Counted from the first letter of the stretch, positions 1 to 12,069 are shown. The stretch is DNA of 37,241 nt from Desulfurococcaceae archaeon (GCA_020833255.1 JAJHQR010000009.1:1-37241), one strand, 5' to 3'. Numbers and translations are program-made. Notes: a model not told the origin generated them from the letters alone.

Positions 1-108
1 AAACTAAAGCCAGAGAAAAAAGCACTGAGAAACCTACGGACACTAACAACCTATACCTACTCAACTAACTCCCTCCCCGCCCTCCTAAGAGCGAAGCTCC
101 AGCCATAA
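1..108 (+). CDS. C-terminal end of an unidentified protein (partial, enters from the left edge)
   Basis: The frame starting at base 1 is open for 35 codons and stops at TAA (106-108). The tail is basic and ends in LLRAKLQP. The other two forward frames close sooner: one at its second codon, the other after about 21 codons. It lies below the ORF-track length limit and has no start in the window. I do not recognise the family. An AT-rich stretch follows and then the tnpB-tail relic on the opposite strand. It could be a chance open frame, because only 35 codons are visible; sequence to the left would settle it. Confidence 0.4.
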   Translation, partial: KLKPEKKALRNLRTLTTYTYSTNSLPALLRAKLQP

Positions 109-178
109 TATCAACTACGATAAAATTATAAGTATATACCGAACTCCTCTCTACTCCTGGATCCGGCTTCCCTCCAAT

Positions 179-345
179 GCTGACGGCTCCCCGCCCCTCA
201 TGGCGGGGGTTCTGCACCCTCTAGGGCTTTCCCTCATTGTTCAGAGCTCCTCGCGAGCGCGGCATCACTTGCTCAGACCCCGCCGCCAGCTCCGGGGAGG
301 TGCGGGCTCATAGCCTGCTAAACTCGCCCACACCCAACACCAAAC
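179..345 (-). mobile_element. Decayed tnpB 3' end / omega-RNA-like solo element, copy A
   Basis: On the minus strand this stretch reads as a broken coding tail: CWVWASLAG, EPAPPRSWRRG, a stop, CRA, a stop, then PRGCRTPAMRGGEPSA, all in one frame. It finishes in a GC hairpin (CCCCGCC, short loop, GGGGCGGGG) preceded by GAACC. That ending is typical of archaeal IS200/IS605 and IS1341 tnpB genes, where the 3' end also supplies the omega guide-RNA scaffold. A second copy at 31684-31850 is colinear without gaps, about 80% identical by eye, and has the same two edges. No TnpB catalytic region or TnpA lies nearby. The tnpB assignment rests on remembered tail style, not on a search; a conserved non-coding RNA is the alternative. 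Confidence 0.6.
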
Positions 346-375
346 ATATTATTGAGACAAAATTGAAGCAAAAAG

Positions 376-387
376 CATATAAGCCTT
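376..387 (+). promoter_or_regulatory. TATA-like promoter upstream of tldD
   Basis: AAAAGCATATAAGCC has a purine-rich BRE-like run before a good archaeal TATA element. Start of transcription would be near base 409, just before the GGAGAGG ribosome site of the small ORF at 426-482. That would give tldD a leader of roughly 110 nt, long for this genome. A weaker TTTTTAACTA stretch near 476-485 could instead give a short-leader tldD transcript. Confidence 0.4.
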
Positions 388-425
388 CCACACACCCCCC
401 ACCCTAAAAGGAGAGGTATCCAATC

Positions 426-482
426 GTGGTGATGAGGTTCTCGTTTCTCTATGGCGTGTGGCTTAATTACAACTATTTTTAA
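426..482 (+). CDS. Possible 16-18 codon leader ORF upstream of tldD
   Basis: A GGAGAGG site at 410-416 is followed after 9 nt by GTG GTG ATG and a short open frame, MRFSFLYGVWLNYNYF from the ATG, that stops 36 nt before the tldD start. Seven of those sixteen residues are aromatic. It sits between a TATA-like box and tldD, so it could be a translated leader or a peptide gene. The frame may also be chance in AT-rich DNA. There is no homology evidence, and the call rests on the ribosome site and position only. Confidence 0.25.
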   Translation: MVMRFSFLYGVWLNYNYF

Positions 483-518
483 CTATGTTCCTCAAAAATA
501 TATTGAGGGTGTATTGAG

Positions 519-1961
519 TTGGGTTTTGATGAGGATCTCTTACGTGAATTGATTGATGCGGGAGTCGCTGTTGGAGCGTCTTACGTGGAGGTTCGTTATC
601 AGAATGATCACGGAATATCCGTGTCTATGAGGAATGGTAGGTTGATAGGGGTTGGGTCTGTTAGGGAGGAAGGTGTTGGTGTGAGGGTCTTGATTAACGG
701 GTCCTTAGGGTTTGCGGCGACTAACGACTTGAGTAGGGATGGCTTGATGAACGCGCTTGAGAAAGCCGTGAGTAGAGCTAGGGCGACGGCGTCGCTTAGG
801 AGGAACGCTATCACGTTCGCTGAGGAGAGGGTTGGGAGAGCTTCCTATGAGGTGGTACCTAAGTCTAGACTAGAAGATATTCATGTTGAGGATTTAACGA
901 GCTTGGGTAAGGAAGCTTACGGGGAACTACTCAAGACGGTTAGTCAGGTCAAGCTACCTGTATGTGTCTTCAGCGCTGAGACCCACATGCAGGAGAAGCT
1001 GATAATGACGTCTGAGGGAGCGTACGTTAGGTCAAGAATCCCTAGAATCTACGTATCACTTAATCTAGTACTCCTACATCAACAGAGGGGGACCCTGCAG
1101 AGAATGAAGGAATTCGCCAGCTCCGGCGGTGGCGAGCTCCTCAAGGAATGGAAGCCTGTTGACGTAGTCTCGGAGGAGGTTAAGAATTTAGAGGTCGTTT
1201 TACTGAAGGGTGTTGAACCGCCTAAGGATCCTGTCGACGTGGTTGTTGGGTCGGAGATAATAGGGTTGTTAGTTCATGAGTCAGCCGGCCATCCCATGGA
1301 GGCTGACAGAATACTTGGGCGTGAGGCCGCGCAGGCAGGGGAGTCCTACGTCAAGCCTGAAATGATAGGGAAGTACAGGATAGGGAATGAGTTAGCTACA
1401 GTGATCGAAGACCCTACAATACCTGGCAGTAACGGATTCTACCTCTACGACGACGAAGGGGTTCCGGCAAGGCCTAGATACCTCTACAAGGAGGGAATCA
1501 TCAACGAAGCACTCCATAACAGACACACCGCAAGCATATTCGGTGTTAAGAGTAATGCCGCGGCCAGAGCAATGAACTACGCTTCAGAACCTATAATACG
1601 TATGAGCAACACGTACCTCAAGCCAGGTAATATGAGCTTTGAGGAACTCATAGATGACATAGGTTTAGGGGTCTTCATCAAGTCGTATATGGAGTGGAAC
1701 ATAGACGACATCAGGTGGAATCAAAGATACGTAGGCTTAGAAGCCTACCTAATAAGAAACGGGGAGTTAGCCGAGCCCGTCAGAAACCCGGTGCTAGAGA
1801 TAACCACTCAAGGATTCTACAGCAACATAGTGGCGGTAGATAAGGAGTTGAAGTTCTATCCAGGTACTTGCGGTAAGGGGGAACCCTCACAAGGAGTTCC
1901 TGTATGGTTTGGTGGTCCGGATGTCAGGATCTCTAAGATTAGGTTGGGGGTGATCGCTTAA
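519..1961 (+). CDS. tldD: TldD-family metalloprotease (peptidase U62)
   Basis: This is the metal-binding subunit of the TldD/TldE protease. In studied bacteria the heterodimer degrades unfolded peptides and matures some ribosomal peptide products; no substrate is known from this sequence. The family zinc motif is present as HESAGHPMEAD, with H253, E254 and H258 of the HExxxH signature. Length (480 aa) matches full-length TldD, and the C-terminal half has the expected DDEGVPA and late glycine-rich segment. The start is a TTG preceded by GAGGGTG with a 7-nt spacer. The stop overlaps the next start by one base (TAATG), so the two subunits are translationally coupled. No truncation or unusual residue is visible. 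Confidence 0.93.
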   Translation: MGFDEDLLRELIDAGVAVGASYVEVRYQNDHGISVSMRNGRLIGVGSVREEGVGVRVLINGSLGFAATNDLSRDGLMNALEKAVSRARATASLRRNAITFAEERVGRASYEVVPKSRLEDIHVEDLTSLGKEAYGELLKTVSQVKLPVCVFSAETHMQEKLIMTSEGAYVRSRIPRIYVSLNLVLLHQQRGTLQRMKEFASSGGGELLKEWKPVDVVSEEVKNLEVVLLKGVEPPKDPVDVVVGSEIIGLLVHESAGHPMEADRILGREAAQAGESYVKPEMIGKYRIGNELATVIEDPTIPGSNGFYLYDDEGVPARPRYLYKEGIINEALHNRHTASIFGVKSNAAARAMNYASEPIIRMSNTYLKPGNMSFEELIDDIGLGVFIKSYMEWNIDDIRWNQRYVGLEAYLIRNGELAEPVRNPVLEITTQGFYSNIVAVDKELKFYPGTCGKGEPSQGVPVWFGGPDVRISKIRLGVIA

Positions 1962-3292
1962 TGACCGGGACTATAGAGTTGGGGAGGGAGGTAGTCAATA
2001 AGCTGAGGGCTAGTTACGACGACGTCGCGGTCCTCATAAAAACTCGTGACAGGGTTATGGTGAAGCTATGGAATACGGAACCCTCAGTAACTCAGAGCTG
2101 GATAACCACGGAAGTATCCTTGTTGTTAACTAAATCGAAGAGAGTTTTGATACTGGAGTTCTCCGTCGGCAGGCCTGAAGAGATCCTTAAAGCTGTTGAG
2201 AAGATCTCGAGCGTGGTTGAGAGGGTTGAGGAATCAGAACTCTACGCTCCCCTACCAGAACCTCAGGAAGTGAAGCTGGTTGAAGGGTCTTTCGACGCGA
2301 AAGTAATTGACGCGATGAGAGATCCCGGCAAGCTAACCAGGTTGATGATTGACGCCGCACTATCTGAGGGGGCTGAGAGAGTCGCGGGCACTCTAACCTT
2401 AAGTAACGATGAGAGAGTCCTGGTTACTAGTAAGGGGTTCGAGAACAGCGAGAGGAGAACGTTGGTTGAGGCATATCTGAGAGCGTTTAAGAAAGAGTTT
2501 AGCGGTCAGTGGGCTCACGGATCAACGCACGTGAACGAGAAAGAAATAGAGGAAGTCGGTAGGAAAGCCGGCTTATACGCCTCGATAACCAGTAATAAAG
2601 CGGACCTACAACCCGGTAAGTACGACGTAGTCCTCTCACCACTCGTGGTAGGTAACTTAATGAATTACGTGTCTTTCATGTCATCAGCGCTAGCGGTCTT
2701 AATGGGTTATTCAATGTTCATGAAGTTCAGACCCGGCGATAAGATAGCTTCAGAGAAGCTAACGCTGGTGGACACGCCCAGGGACCCCACCCTACCTAAC
2801 GTAGCTTCATTCGACGACGAGGGGGTCCCCACCTACGATAAGCCTATAATAGAGGACGGGGTCTTCCACAACCTACTCCACAACTCCGGCACTGCAACCA
2901 AGCTCGGGGTTAAATCCACGGGCAACGCCGGGTGGGTGATGCCGAACCCCTGGAACCTACGCATGAAGCCTGGAGAACTGAGGGAGGAAGAATTAGTTAG
3001 TGAGTTAAGGAACGGGGTCATAATAACCAATAACTGGTATACTAGACTGCAAAACTATGTTGAGGGCACGTTCTCGACGGTAGCGCGTGACGCGGCTTTA
3101 CTTGTTAAGAACGGTGAGGTGGTGGGCAACGTCGGTAGGGTGAGGATAGCGACGAGCTTCCCTCAACTCCTCAACAACATTGAGGAGATGACTAGGCAAA
3201 CATACGATATTATGTGGTGGGAGGTCCGGACACCTACTAGAGCGCCGTACGTGCTGGCCAGGAATGTTAACCTGACCAAACCCTACATATGA
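1961..3292 (+). CDS. tldE: TldE/PmbA-family protein, partner of TldD
   Basis: This is the second subunit of the TldD/TldE protease, known in bacteria as TldE or PmbA. It shares the fold but lacks the HExxxH zinc motif; none is found here, as expected for the non-catalytic partner. The paralogous DDEGVPTYDKP segment near residues 286-296 matches the DDEGVPARPRY segment of the upstream gene. Its 443 aa are normal for the family. The ATG overlaps the tldD stop by one base and is preceded by GGGGGTGAT inside tldD. The gene ends seven bases before the stop of convergent taw1, so both transcripts must terminate inside or beyond each other. Confidence 0.9.
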   Translation: MTGTIELGREVVNKLRASYDDVAVLIKTRDRVMVKLWNTEPSVTQSWITTEVSLLLTKSKRVLILEFSVGRPEEILKAVEKISSVVERVEESELYAPLPEPQEVKLVEGSFDAKVIDAMRDPGKLTRLMIDAALSEGAERVAGTLTLSNDERVLVTSKGFENSERRTLVEAYLRAFKKEFSGQWAHGSTHVNEKEIEEVGRKAGLYASITSNKADLQPGKYDVVLSPLVVGNLMNYVSFMSSALAVLMGYSMFMKFRPGDKIASEKLTLVDTPRDPTLPNVASFDDEGVPTYDKPIIEDGVFHNLLHNSGTATKLGVKSTGNAGWVMPNPWNLRMKPGELREEELVSELRNGVIITNNWYTRLQNYVEGTFSTVARDAALLVKNGEVVGNVGRVRIATSFPQLLNNIEEMTRQTYDIMWWEVRTPTRAPYVLARNVNLTKPYI

Positions 3293-3299
3293 TTTTTCG

Positions 3300-6619
<3,320 letters not shown>

Positions 6620-6640
6620 AGATAATTTCATGAACGTATT

Positions 6641-6657
6641 AAATATTTATATCTAAA
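6641..6657 (-). promoter_or_regulatory. TATA-like promoter of the guaA operon
   Basis: On the minus strand TTTAGATATAAATATTT centres about 26 bp before base 6622. This decides between two in-frame guaA ATGs: the upstream one (6631) would lie outside the transcript, while 6619 would have a leader of a few bases. The rest of this 120-bp gap is AT-rich and shows no other clear signal. Confidence 0.5.
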
Positions 6658-6752
6658 CACAACGTAATGCCCTCAAGCAATTAACATGAATAAATTAATT
6701 ATGATGAATAAAGCCATCATAACCTTCTTAACAAGACTTAGTGAAAACATCC

Positions 6753-8177
6753 TTAAAGACTCTGAAGTATTGCCCTACCGGCAATAACCCCCGTAGCAGC
6801 AGCTATGTTTAAACCTCTTGAAAGACCTGCACCGTCACCTGCCACGAAAATATTCTCTACACTGGTCTGTAAGTTCTTGTCTGTCTTGACTCTTATGCTA
6901 TAATACTTTATTTCAGGCGCGTAAAGTATTGTTTGCGGTGAGTAGAGACCTGGGTAAAGGATATTCAATCTCTTGAAGGCTTCAAGTAAGTTAACTATGA
7001 TTCTGTAAGGGAGGACGACCCCTATGTCCCCGGGCGTCACGTTCTTTAAGGTAGGTGTCACAATACTCCTCTCTATCCTCTCCCACGTACTCCTCCTACC
7101 TTTCTCTAAATCACCTAATCTCTGAATTATTGGTTTACCCACACCTACTCGAGTAGCTATCCTAGCTATAGACTTACCTAGCTCTGTGGCATCAGAGTAA
7201 GGATCCGTGAGCTTTAACGTGACTAATAACGCGAAGTTGGTATTCCTAGACTTTAAGTTCCTGTAACTAACCCCGTTAACCCCTATGGTACCGTCCTCAT
7301 ATCTCTCCTGTACTACGAACCCGCGCGGGTTCGTGCAGAAGGTCCTGACTCTATCGTCGTAGAATTTCGTGTAGAGAACTATTTTAGGGTCTGGGTTCAC
7401 CGTGGTGACGTCCTCAGCTACGTAAGACGGGACCTCTACCCTAACACCCACATCCAGAAATCCTGGCTCGTGATCTATGCCTAGATCCCTAACCACTCTC
7501 TGGAACCACGTAACCCCTCCCCTGCCGGGCGCTAGGAGTAGTCTGCGGGCCGTGAACTCCCCTCGAGTAGTACTTAACTTGAAGACGCCGTCACCCCTCA
7601 ACACCTCAACCACGCTTGTTTCCGTGAATATCCTCACGCCCTTCTTCTCTAAATAGGTACTCAAGTTATCGACAACCCTGATCATGACGTCCGTTCCAAC
7701 AATTCTCTGAGGTGTCGGTATGTACTTCGCGCCGGCCTTAGCCGCAAGCCTCTCAAGCATAGTTATTTTCTCCTTGTCTGGCACGTGGAGAGTGTCTTCA
7801 GGCACTCCGAAAGACACGAATATTCTGTCAACGTACTTCACTAATTCCTCAGCGTAATTCCAGTCACCGACTAGCTTATCTAGGTCTCCCCCTACGTCGG
7901 GTCTTAAGTTAAGTGTCCCGCTACTTAACGCGCCAGCACCCCCTACCCCGTAGGTCACGTTACATACCTCGCAGTTTAAGCACTCCACCCTGTTGTTTAA
8001 GACGTGGGAGTTCACGTTATTTGTTTTAATAGCTAACGGACACTTCCTCTCAGTGACTCTCCTCCCCTTATCAAAGACTGCCACCCTTAAACTGCCTCCC
8101 GAGTTATTCACTATCTCTAGAGCAGCCATTAGCCCGGCAGGACCCCCACCGACTATTACGACGTCGAAATCCCTCAT
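6753..8177 (-). CDS. FAD-dependent dehydrogenase, COG2509 type
   Basis: This looks like a flavoprotein oxidoreductase of the uncharacterised COG2509 group; its substrate is unknown. The N-terminal FAD dinucleotide site is GGGPAG at residues 10-15. A cysteine-rich stretch (CPLAIKTNN, then ECLNCEVCNVTYG) and the following GGAGALSSGTLN segment are typical of the group. The C-terminus has VFVAGD-like IFVAGDGAGLSRGLN, the second FAD contact. Length, 474 aa, is normal. Its ATG overlaps the purA stop by four bases (ATGA), so the two genes form an operon. The cysteines might hold a metal or redox centre; that is inference. A role in purine metabolism is suggested only by the coupling. Confidence 0.78.
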   Translation of the reverse strand: MRDFDVVIVGGGPAGLMAALEIVNNSGGSLRVAVFDKGRRVTERKCPLAIKTNNVNSHVLNNRVECLNCEVCNVTYGVGGAGALSSGTLNLRPDVGGDLDKLVGDWNYAEELVKYVDRIFVSFGVPEDTLHVPDKEKITMLERLAAKAGAKYIPTPQRIVGTDVMIRVVDNLSTYLEKKGVRIFTETSVVEVLRGDGVFKLSTTRGEFTARRLLLAPGRGGVTWFQRVVRDLGIDHEPGFLDVGVRVEVPSYVAEDVTTVNPDPKIVLYTKFYDDRVRTFCTNPRGFVVQERYEDGTIGVNGVSYRNLKSRNTNFALLVTLKLTDPYSDATELGKSIARIATRVGVGKPIIQRLGDLEKGRRSTWERIERSIVTPTLKNVTPGDIGVVLPYRIIVNLLEAFKRLNILYPGLYSPQTILYAPEIKYYSIRVKTDKNLQTSVENIFVAGDGAGLSRGLNIAAATGVIAGRAILQSL

Positions 8178-9190
8178 CTCATAACACCTAAATCTTTCCT
8201 CCTATCTATCATGTGAGTGACGTCATCCCCGGTACCTATGAGCGTTACCGGAATCCCTATCGAGTCCTCCAGGTCCTCCACCCATCTCTTAGCTTCAGGA
8301 GGTAACTTACCCCACTCCCTTACTCTAGCTGAGGGTGGGAAAACCTTGTCAAGACATGTTAAAGCCGCTTGAGTCGCTGAATTAAGTATTACGGCTCTCC
8401 TAGCTAGATTGTAGTCGAAGGGTGCTGCCCTCCTCATCCTCCCGGTAACGGAAGCTTTCTCTAACCAACCTCTATTAATGACTTCCTCGAGAGGTAGCTC
8501 GCCGGGTAGGGGACCGCTCCCAACCCTGGTAACGTAAGACTTAAAAACTAGGATGACCTCATCCACGTGCTTAGGCCCTAGACCTACTTCTGATAAGATT
8601 CCTGAAGCTGTGGTATCTCTGCTAGTCACGTAGGGGTACGTGCCGTGATATAGAGATAGGTAAGTGCCTTGAGTACCCTCAACCAACACGTTACCTCCCG
8701 AATCAAGAATCCTCCAAAGCTCGTCAACCAAGTCCACTAAGTACGTGCTTAACTCAGGGAAGTCTCTGGCGAGCTTCAACCTACGCATCACCCTATCAAC
8801 CATGGCCGCTCCAACACCTTGGAGGGTAGAGCCTATGGAGTTCCTGAGATACTCGTCTCTCGCCTCAGTCTCCACGTGCTTATCCTCTATAATCCCGGCG
8901 TTCTTGTCCACGAAAACCCTCCCAGCAACACCTAAAGTAGTGACTTCCCTAAAGAATACGTCAAGCCTTACTAAAGACCCGGCACCAATATAAAGCTTGC
9001 AACCACCGTTCACGAAAGCTGAGGGGATTATCCTCAACTTAAACTCCTTACCACCCCAAATCACTGTATGCCCCGCGTTAACGGAACCCACCCTCACAGC
9101 CGCGTTTACTTCGTCGTTGAGAGCTAGGTAAGCGACTACCTTACCCTTACCCTCGTCACCGAAGAACCCCCCGACAACCACACTTAACAT
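8174..9190 (-). CDS. purA: Adenylosuccinate synthetase, short archaeal form
   Basis: PurA joins IMP and aspartate using GTP, the first step from IMP to AMP. The GTP-binding loop GDEGKGK is at residues 11-17. Downstream elements GSVNAGHTV, VEGTQGTYLSLYHGTYPYVTS and the TRVGSGPLPGE catalytic segment are intact. At 338 aa it is about 90 residues shorter than bacterial PurA, as in other archaeal enzymes such as the one from Pyrococcus, so this is not a truncation. It is the first gene of a two-gene operon with the FAD dehydrogenase. A TTTATA box on the minus strand at 9227-9222 predicts a start of transcription only about 8 nt before the ATG. Confidence 0.95.
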   Translation of the reverse strand: MLSVVVGGFFGDEGKGKVVAYLALNDEVNAAVRVGSVNAGHTVIWGGKEFKLRIIPSAFVNGGCKLYIGAGSLVRLDVFFREVTTLGVAGRVFVDKNAGIIEDKHVETEARDEYLRNSIGSTLQGVGAAMVDRVMRRLKLARDFPELSTYLVDLVDELWRILDSGGNVLVEGTQGTYLSLYHGTYPYVTSRDTTASGILSEVGLGPKHVDEVILVFKSYVTRVGSGPLPGELPLEEVINRGWLEKASVTGRMRRAAPFDYNLARRAVILNSATQAALTCLDKVFPPSARVREWGKLPPEAKRWVEDLEDSIGIPVTLIGTGDDVTHMIDRRKDLGVMR

Positions 9191-9220
9191 CTTATTCCCT
9201 GAATTAATTTACATTGAGCA

Positions 9221-9230
9221 ATATAAATAT
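9221..9230 (-). promoter_or_regulatory. TATA-like promoter of purA
   Basis: ATATTTATAT on the minus strand lies about 35 bp before the purA ATG, giving a short leader. The 170-bp gap is shared with the divergent DUF2070 gene, whose own TATA candidate, TTTAAGTTAAAA near 9316-9327, would give a leader of about 15 nt. A GATATAAAAAGGAGG stretch at 9274-9288 could be an additional promoter for the plus-strand gene. Confidence 0.5.
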
Positions 9231-9360
9231 TTTGCTAACCTAACCAGAGGTCAGTCCATGAATTTACATTAAATGATATAAAAAGGAGGACGGCGTCAAG
9301 AAAGCGATTCCTTCCTTTAAGTTAAAAACCCGTATTACATAGAGTCTAGGATAGCCGGCG

Positions 9361-11094
9361 ATGAGTGTTGAGCGAATAACTAGAAGGTATTACAGGCGCT
9401 TGAGCCTACTGCCCCGGAAGAGGTTTTTAATAGCTATATATGTTTCTCTGATTTCGTTAGCGGGCATAGCTAACGCGAAACACTATAGTGTTGAAGGGTT
9501 TTCTGCTTCAATAAGCGCGTACTTCCTACTCGGGTGTGTGTTAACCTTCATGTACTCGCCCTTAATGCTTACGAAGCTCTTTAACTTTAAGAGGGTTCTC
9601 GGGCTATCCCTAGTCACTTTCGCCACGTCTTTAATCGCGGAACTAATTCTTTACAGGCTTGCCGGGCTGAGGGGATTAGGTCTTGTGGTTACTTCAGGTT
9701 TCGTGTTGGTGATCCTATCCGCTTTCACGTCAGTGATTCACGCTTTAGCGGTCTCCCTCACGATACCTATACTAACCCTCGCAGTAGTCAATAAAGTCTT
9801 CTTCGAGCAGAGCTTAAGTTACGCGCAACTAGTTAGTGCTTTAATAGTTGAGTTTGCTTCCGTAGTTTTAGGGATTCTACTCTTGCGGTACATCGATAAC
9901 AAGGGTAGGCAGTTAAGCGGTGTCTCACCTATAGTGGCTTTAAGAGCCTTCCTCAACACGTGGTTTACGGGCGAACCCGAGAGTCTTGAGGCACTCTTCA
10001 ATCACATAGGTTCTCAGAAAAGCGTTGAGGTTAAGTGCTTGGTTATTAAGCGTGAGGTAAAACCGAACATAGTGATGGTATTCCCTAGAATCCATTTCGG
10101 CCCGTTTAACAACATAGGTTCTTCTAGGTTCATACACTACGTGGATAGTTTCTCGGAGCCTGACTTCAAGGCTTTCACGTTTCATACTGCCGGATCACAC
10201 GAGCACAACCTAGCTAACAATAAAGACGCTGAGAGAATCGCTCGTGAAGTAGTCACTAAGGCGAGAAATTCCTTAAACGATTCTCTCAAAGAATACTTGT
10301 GCGAGCCGTACAGGATTAAATTAAGTGATGGCTGGGAAGCCCTGACGTTACGGGGTGAAGACTTCATGACGCCCTTCATAATTAATAAGTCGCTAGGTAA
10401 TGACGACATACCCTATAATGCGTGGGACTACCTGAGTAAGCACCCTAAAGCCCCCGCGAACGTCATGTTGGTTGACGCCCACTCGTGTAAGGGTGATAAA
10501 GTTAAGGAACTCGAGGAACTTAAAAACCTACTGGATAGGGTGGCTGAGGCTTACGGGTGTTCAGAGCCGAGCAAGTTCTTAGTTGGGTATGGGGAAGCCG
10601 CAGTCACTAAAGCTTGTGTGGGGTTGTGTAACCCGAGAATAAAGGCGTTGAGTATGCGAGTAGGAGATAGGAGGTATGGGCTCATCTACATCTACGGGAA
10701 TAACGTAGACAAAAACTTCCGGCTTAAGCTAGATAACGTGATTAGGGAGAAGACGAACCTAACAGACTTCGAGGTAGTGACGCCGGACGATCACTCATGC
10801 GCTGCATCCTTAAAAGAATCACCGTATGAAGTGGTTAACGAGTGTGACGGGCTTGTCGAAGCGGTACTAGAATCTCTTAAGAAAGCGTCCGAGAATGAAG
10901 TACCCGCGTCCTACAAAATAGTAAACCTTGAGTTAAGCGATGTAAGGGTTGTTGGGGAAAGAGTCTTCACGTTAATAGAGAATCTTCACGTACTCGCTAG
11001 GAAGACGGAGGTAGGGATACTAATGATTTTAGCGGTCTTGAATACCTTAATGCCCTTACTATACGTGTTTTTCGCGACATACCTTACTTGGTAG
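9361..11094 (+). CDS. DUF2070 membrane protein (COG3356-like)
   Basis: This is an archaeal integral membrane protein of the DUF2070 family. I recall the matching COG as being described as related to neutral-ceramidase-type lipid hydrolases, but no activity is established. Residues 20-180 contain about six hydrophobic segments. A soluble domain of about 370 residues follows, with conserved PRIHFGPFNNIGSS (about 241-254) and HTAGSHEHNLA (about 274-284), whose histidines look like metal ligands. A final membrane helix ends the protein. The 577 aa are full length for the family. The ATG has only a weak AGGAT upstream. It faces the convergent KaiC-like gene and is divergent from purA. Membrane lipid or isoprenoid work would be a guess. 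Confidence 0.8.
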   Translation: MSVERITRRYYRRLSLLPRKRFLIAIYVSLISLAGIANAKHYSVEGFSASISAYFLLGCVLTFMYSPLMLTKLFNFKRVLGLSLVTFATSLIAELILYRLAGLRGLGLVVTSGFVLVILSAFTSVIHALAVSLTIPILTLAVVNKVFFEQSLSYAQLVSALIVEFASVVLGILLLRYIDNKGRQLSGVSPIVALRAFLNTWFTGEPESLEALFNHIGSQKSVEVKCLVIKREVKPNIVMVFPRIHFGPFNNIGSSRFIHYVDSFSEPDFKAFTFHTAGSHEHNLANNKDAERIAREVVTKARNSLNDSLKEYLCEPYRIKLSDGWEALTLRGEDFMTPFIINKSLGNDDIPYNAWDYLSKHPKAPANVMLVDAHSCKGDKVKELEELKNLLDRVAEAYGCSEPSKFLVGYGEAAVTKACVGLCNPRIKALSMRVGDRRYGLIYIYGNNVDKNFRLKLDNVIREKTNLTDFEVVTPDDHSCAASLKESPYEVVNECDGLVEAVLESLKKASENEVPASYKIVNLELSDVRVVGERVFTLIENLHVLARKTEVGILMILAVLNTLMPLLYVFFATYLTW

Positions 11095-11119
11095 TAACTC
11101 AAAATGTGCTTGAGGTTGT

Positions 11120-11869
11120 TTAAGTCTCTAAAGCGATTATCTCTCTCCTCTTAACTACTTTGTCAGGATATATGATCACTCCCTTATCCGTTATCTCGAA
11201 GGGATGTCTCCTTAAGTCGTGCTTGGTTCCACGCATCTTCCATATTAGTATAGACCTAGTTAAGACCCCGTCTAGCTCGTCTAGATCTAGCCTTATTATG
11301 CCGTCAGCAGCGTGCTCAACTCCCGGCCCTCCGAACCCTCTGTCGGTGACGCTTACTTGAGATACTAGAAACGTCGTTACGCCAAGACCTGAGAGAACCT
11401 TCTTCAACTGCATTAACACGCTCCTAGCTATCGAGGGTTTAGTGAGGTATAGTGTTGAGACCGAGTCTATTACCGCTCTCTGAGCTTTCGTATCCTTCAG
11501 AGCTTGCCTTACTACGTCGATGAACTCCCCGATATCGTCAACGCTTTTAACCACGTATTTCTCTCTCTTAGCTGCTTCACCTATCCCGCCAGTGAACGCG
11601 TCCACTATAGCGAAGAGCCCCTCATCCTCATACTTTTTCACGTCCCAGCCAAACTCACTCATCTCCCTCCTAATCTGAACGGGGTGTTCCTCCAGAGTCA
11701 CCAGAACTCCGGGCTCCCCGTAAGTCAGCCCAAAATAAAGGAATTGCTGACTCAGTATGGTTTTCCCGGTGCCTGGACCACCCGAAATCAAGACCACGTT
11801 TCTCTTAGGAATCCCGCCAAAGAGTAGCTCGTCTAAGCCCGGAATACCGCTCTTCACCTTCTCAACCAT
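11120..11869 (-). CDS. Single-domain KaiC-like RecA-family ATPase
   Basis: This is a cytosolic ATPase of the archaeal KaiC-like group, about half the size of cyanobacterial KaiC. Walker A is GGPGTGKT at residues 30-37. The paired glutamates E60-E61 of the LVTLEEHP segment are present, and [11 protein letters not shown] supplies Walker B. The ORF track begins at GTG 11878, which overlaps the ribosome site. AGGTGG (11880-11875), a 5-nt spacer and ATG 11869 give a better start, so the protein is 249 aa. A TTTAAA box near 11908-11903 lies just upstream. These proteins are linked to signalling in archaea; what this one controls is unknown, and no obvious partner gene adjoins it. Confidence 0.87.
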   Translation of the reverse strand: MVEKVKSGIPGLDELLFGGIPKRNVVLISGGPGTGKTILSQQFLYFGLTYGEPGVLVTLEEHPVQIRREMSEFGWDVKKYEDEGLFAIVDAFTGGIGEAAKREKYVVKSVDDIGEFIDVVRQALKDTKAQRAVIDSVSTLYLTKPSIARSVLMQLKKVLSGLGVTTFLVSQVSVTDRGFGGPGVEHAADGIIRLDLDELDGVLTRSILIWKMRGTKHDLRRHPFEITDKGVIIYPDKVVKRREIIALET

Positions 11870-12027
11870 GTGAGCCACCTAAGATTATTCCCTACTTACT
11901 GCTTTAAATGGTTTTCAATCAGGAAGGCGAGGTTTGCCCTAAAGCACTCCTTAACTCGCGCGACGCGTAACTTAAGATATGTACTTCTTTTATTGAGGTA
12001 TGACGTGTCGTGAAAGTTTGCGTAAAG

Positions 12028-12063
12028 TTTATTAATGATTCCAACGAAAAAATATTTTGAGGT
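12028..12063 (+). promoter_or_regulatory. Promoter and ribosome site of the TAXI-TRAP operon
   Basis: GTTTATTAAT gives a TATA-like centre near 12031, placing the transcript start around 12057. GAGGT at 12059-12063 then lies 6 nt before the ATG. The 190-bp gap upstream is shared with the divergent KaiC-like gene and shows no clear operator. Confidence 0.42.
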
Positions 12064-12069
12064 ATTATT

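Noticed and set aside
6691-6770. Possible C/D box guide RNA (ATGATGA at 6701, CTGA near 6761)
   Set aside because: No complementary terminal stem, poor internal C'/D' boxes, and it runs into the end of the FAD gene.
11504-11827. 107-aa plus-strand ORF opposite the KaiC-like gene
   Set aside because: The opposite strand encodes intact Walker motifs, so this frame is a shadow.
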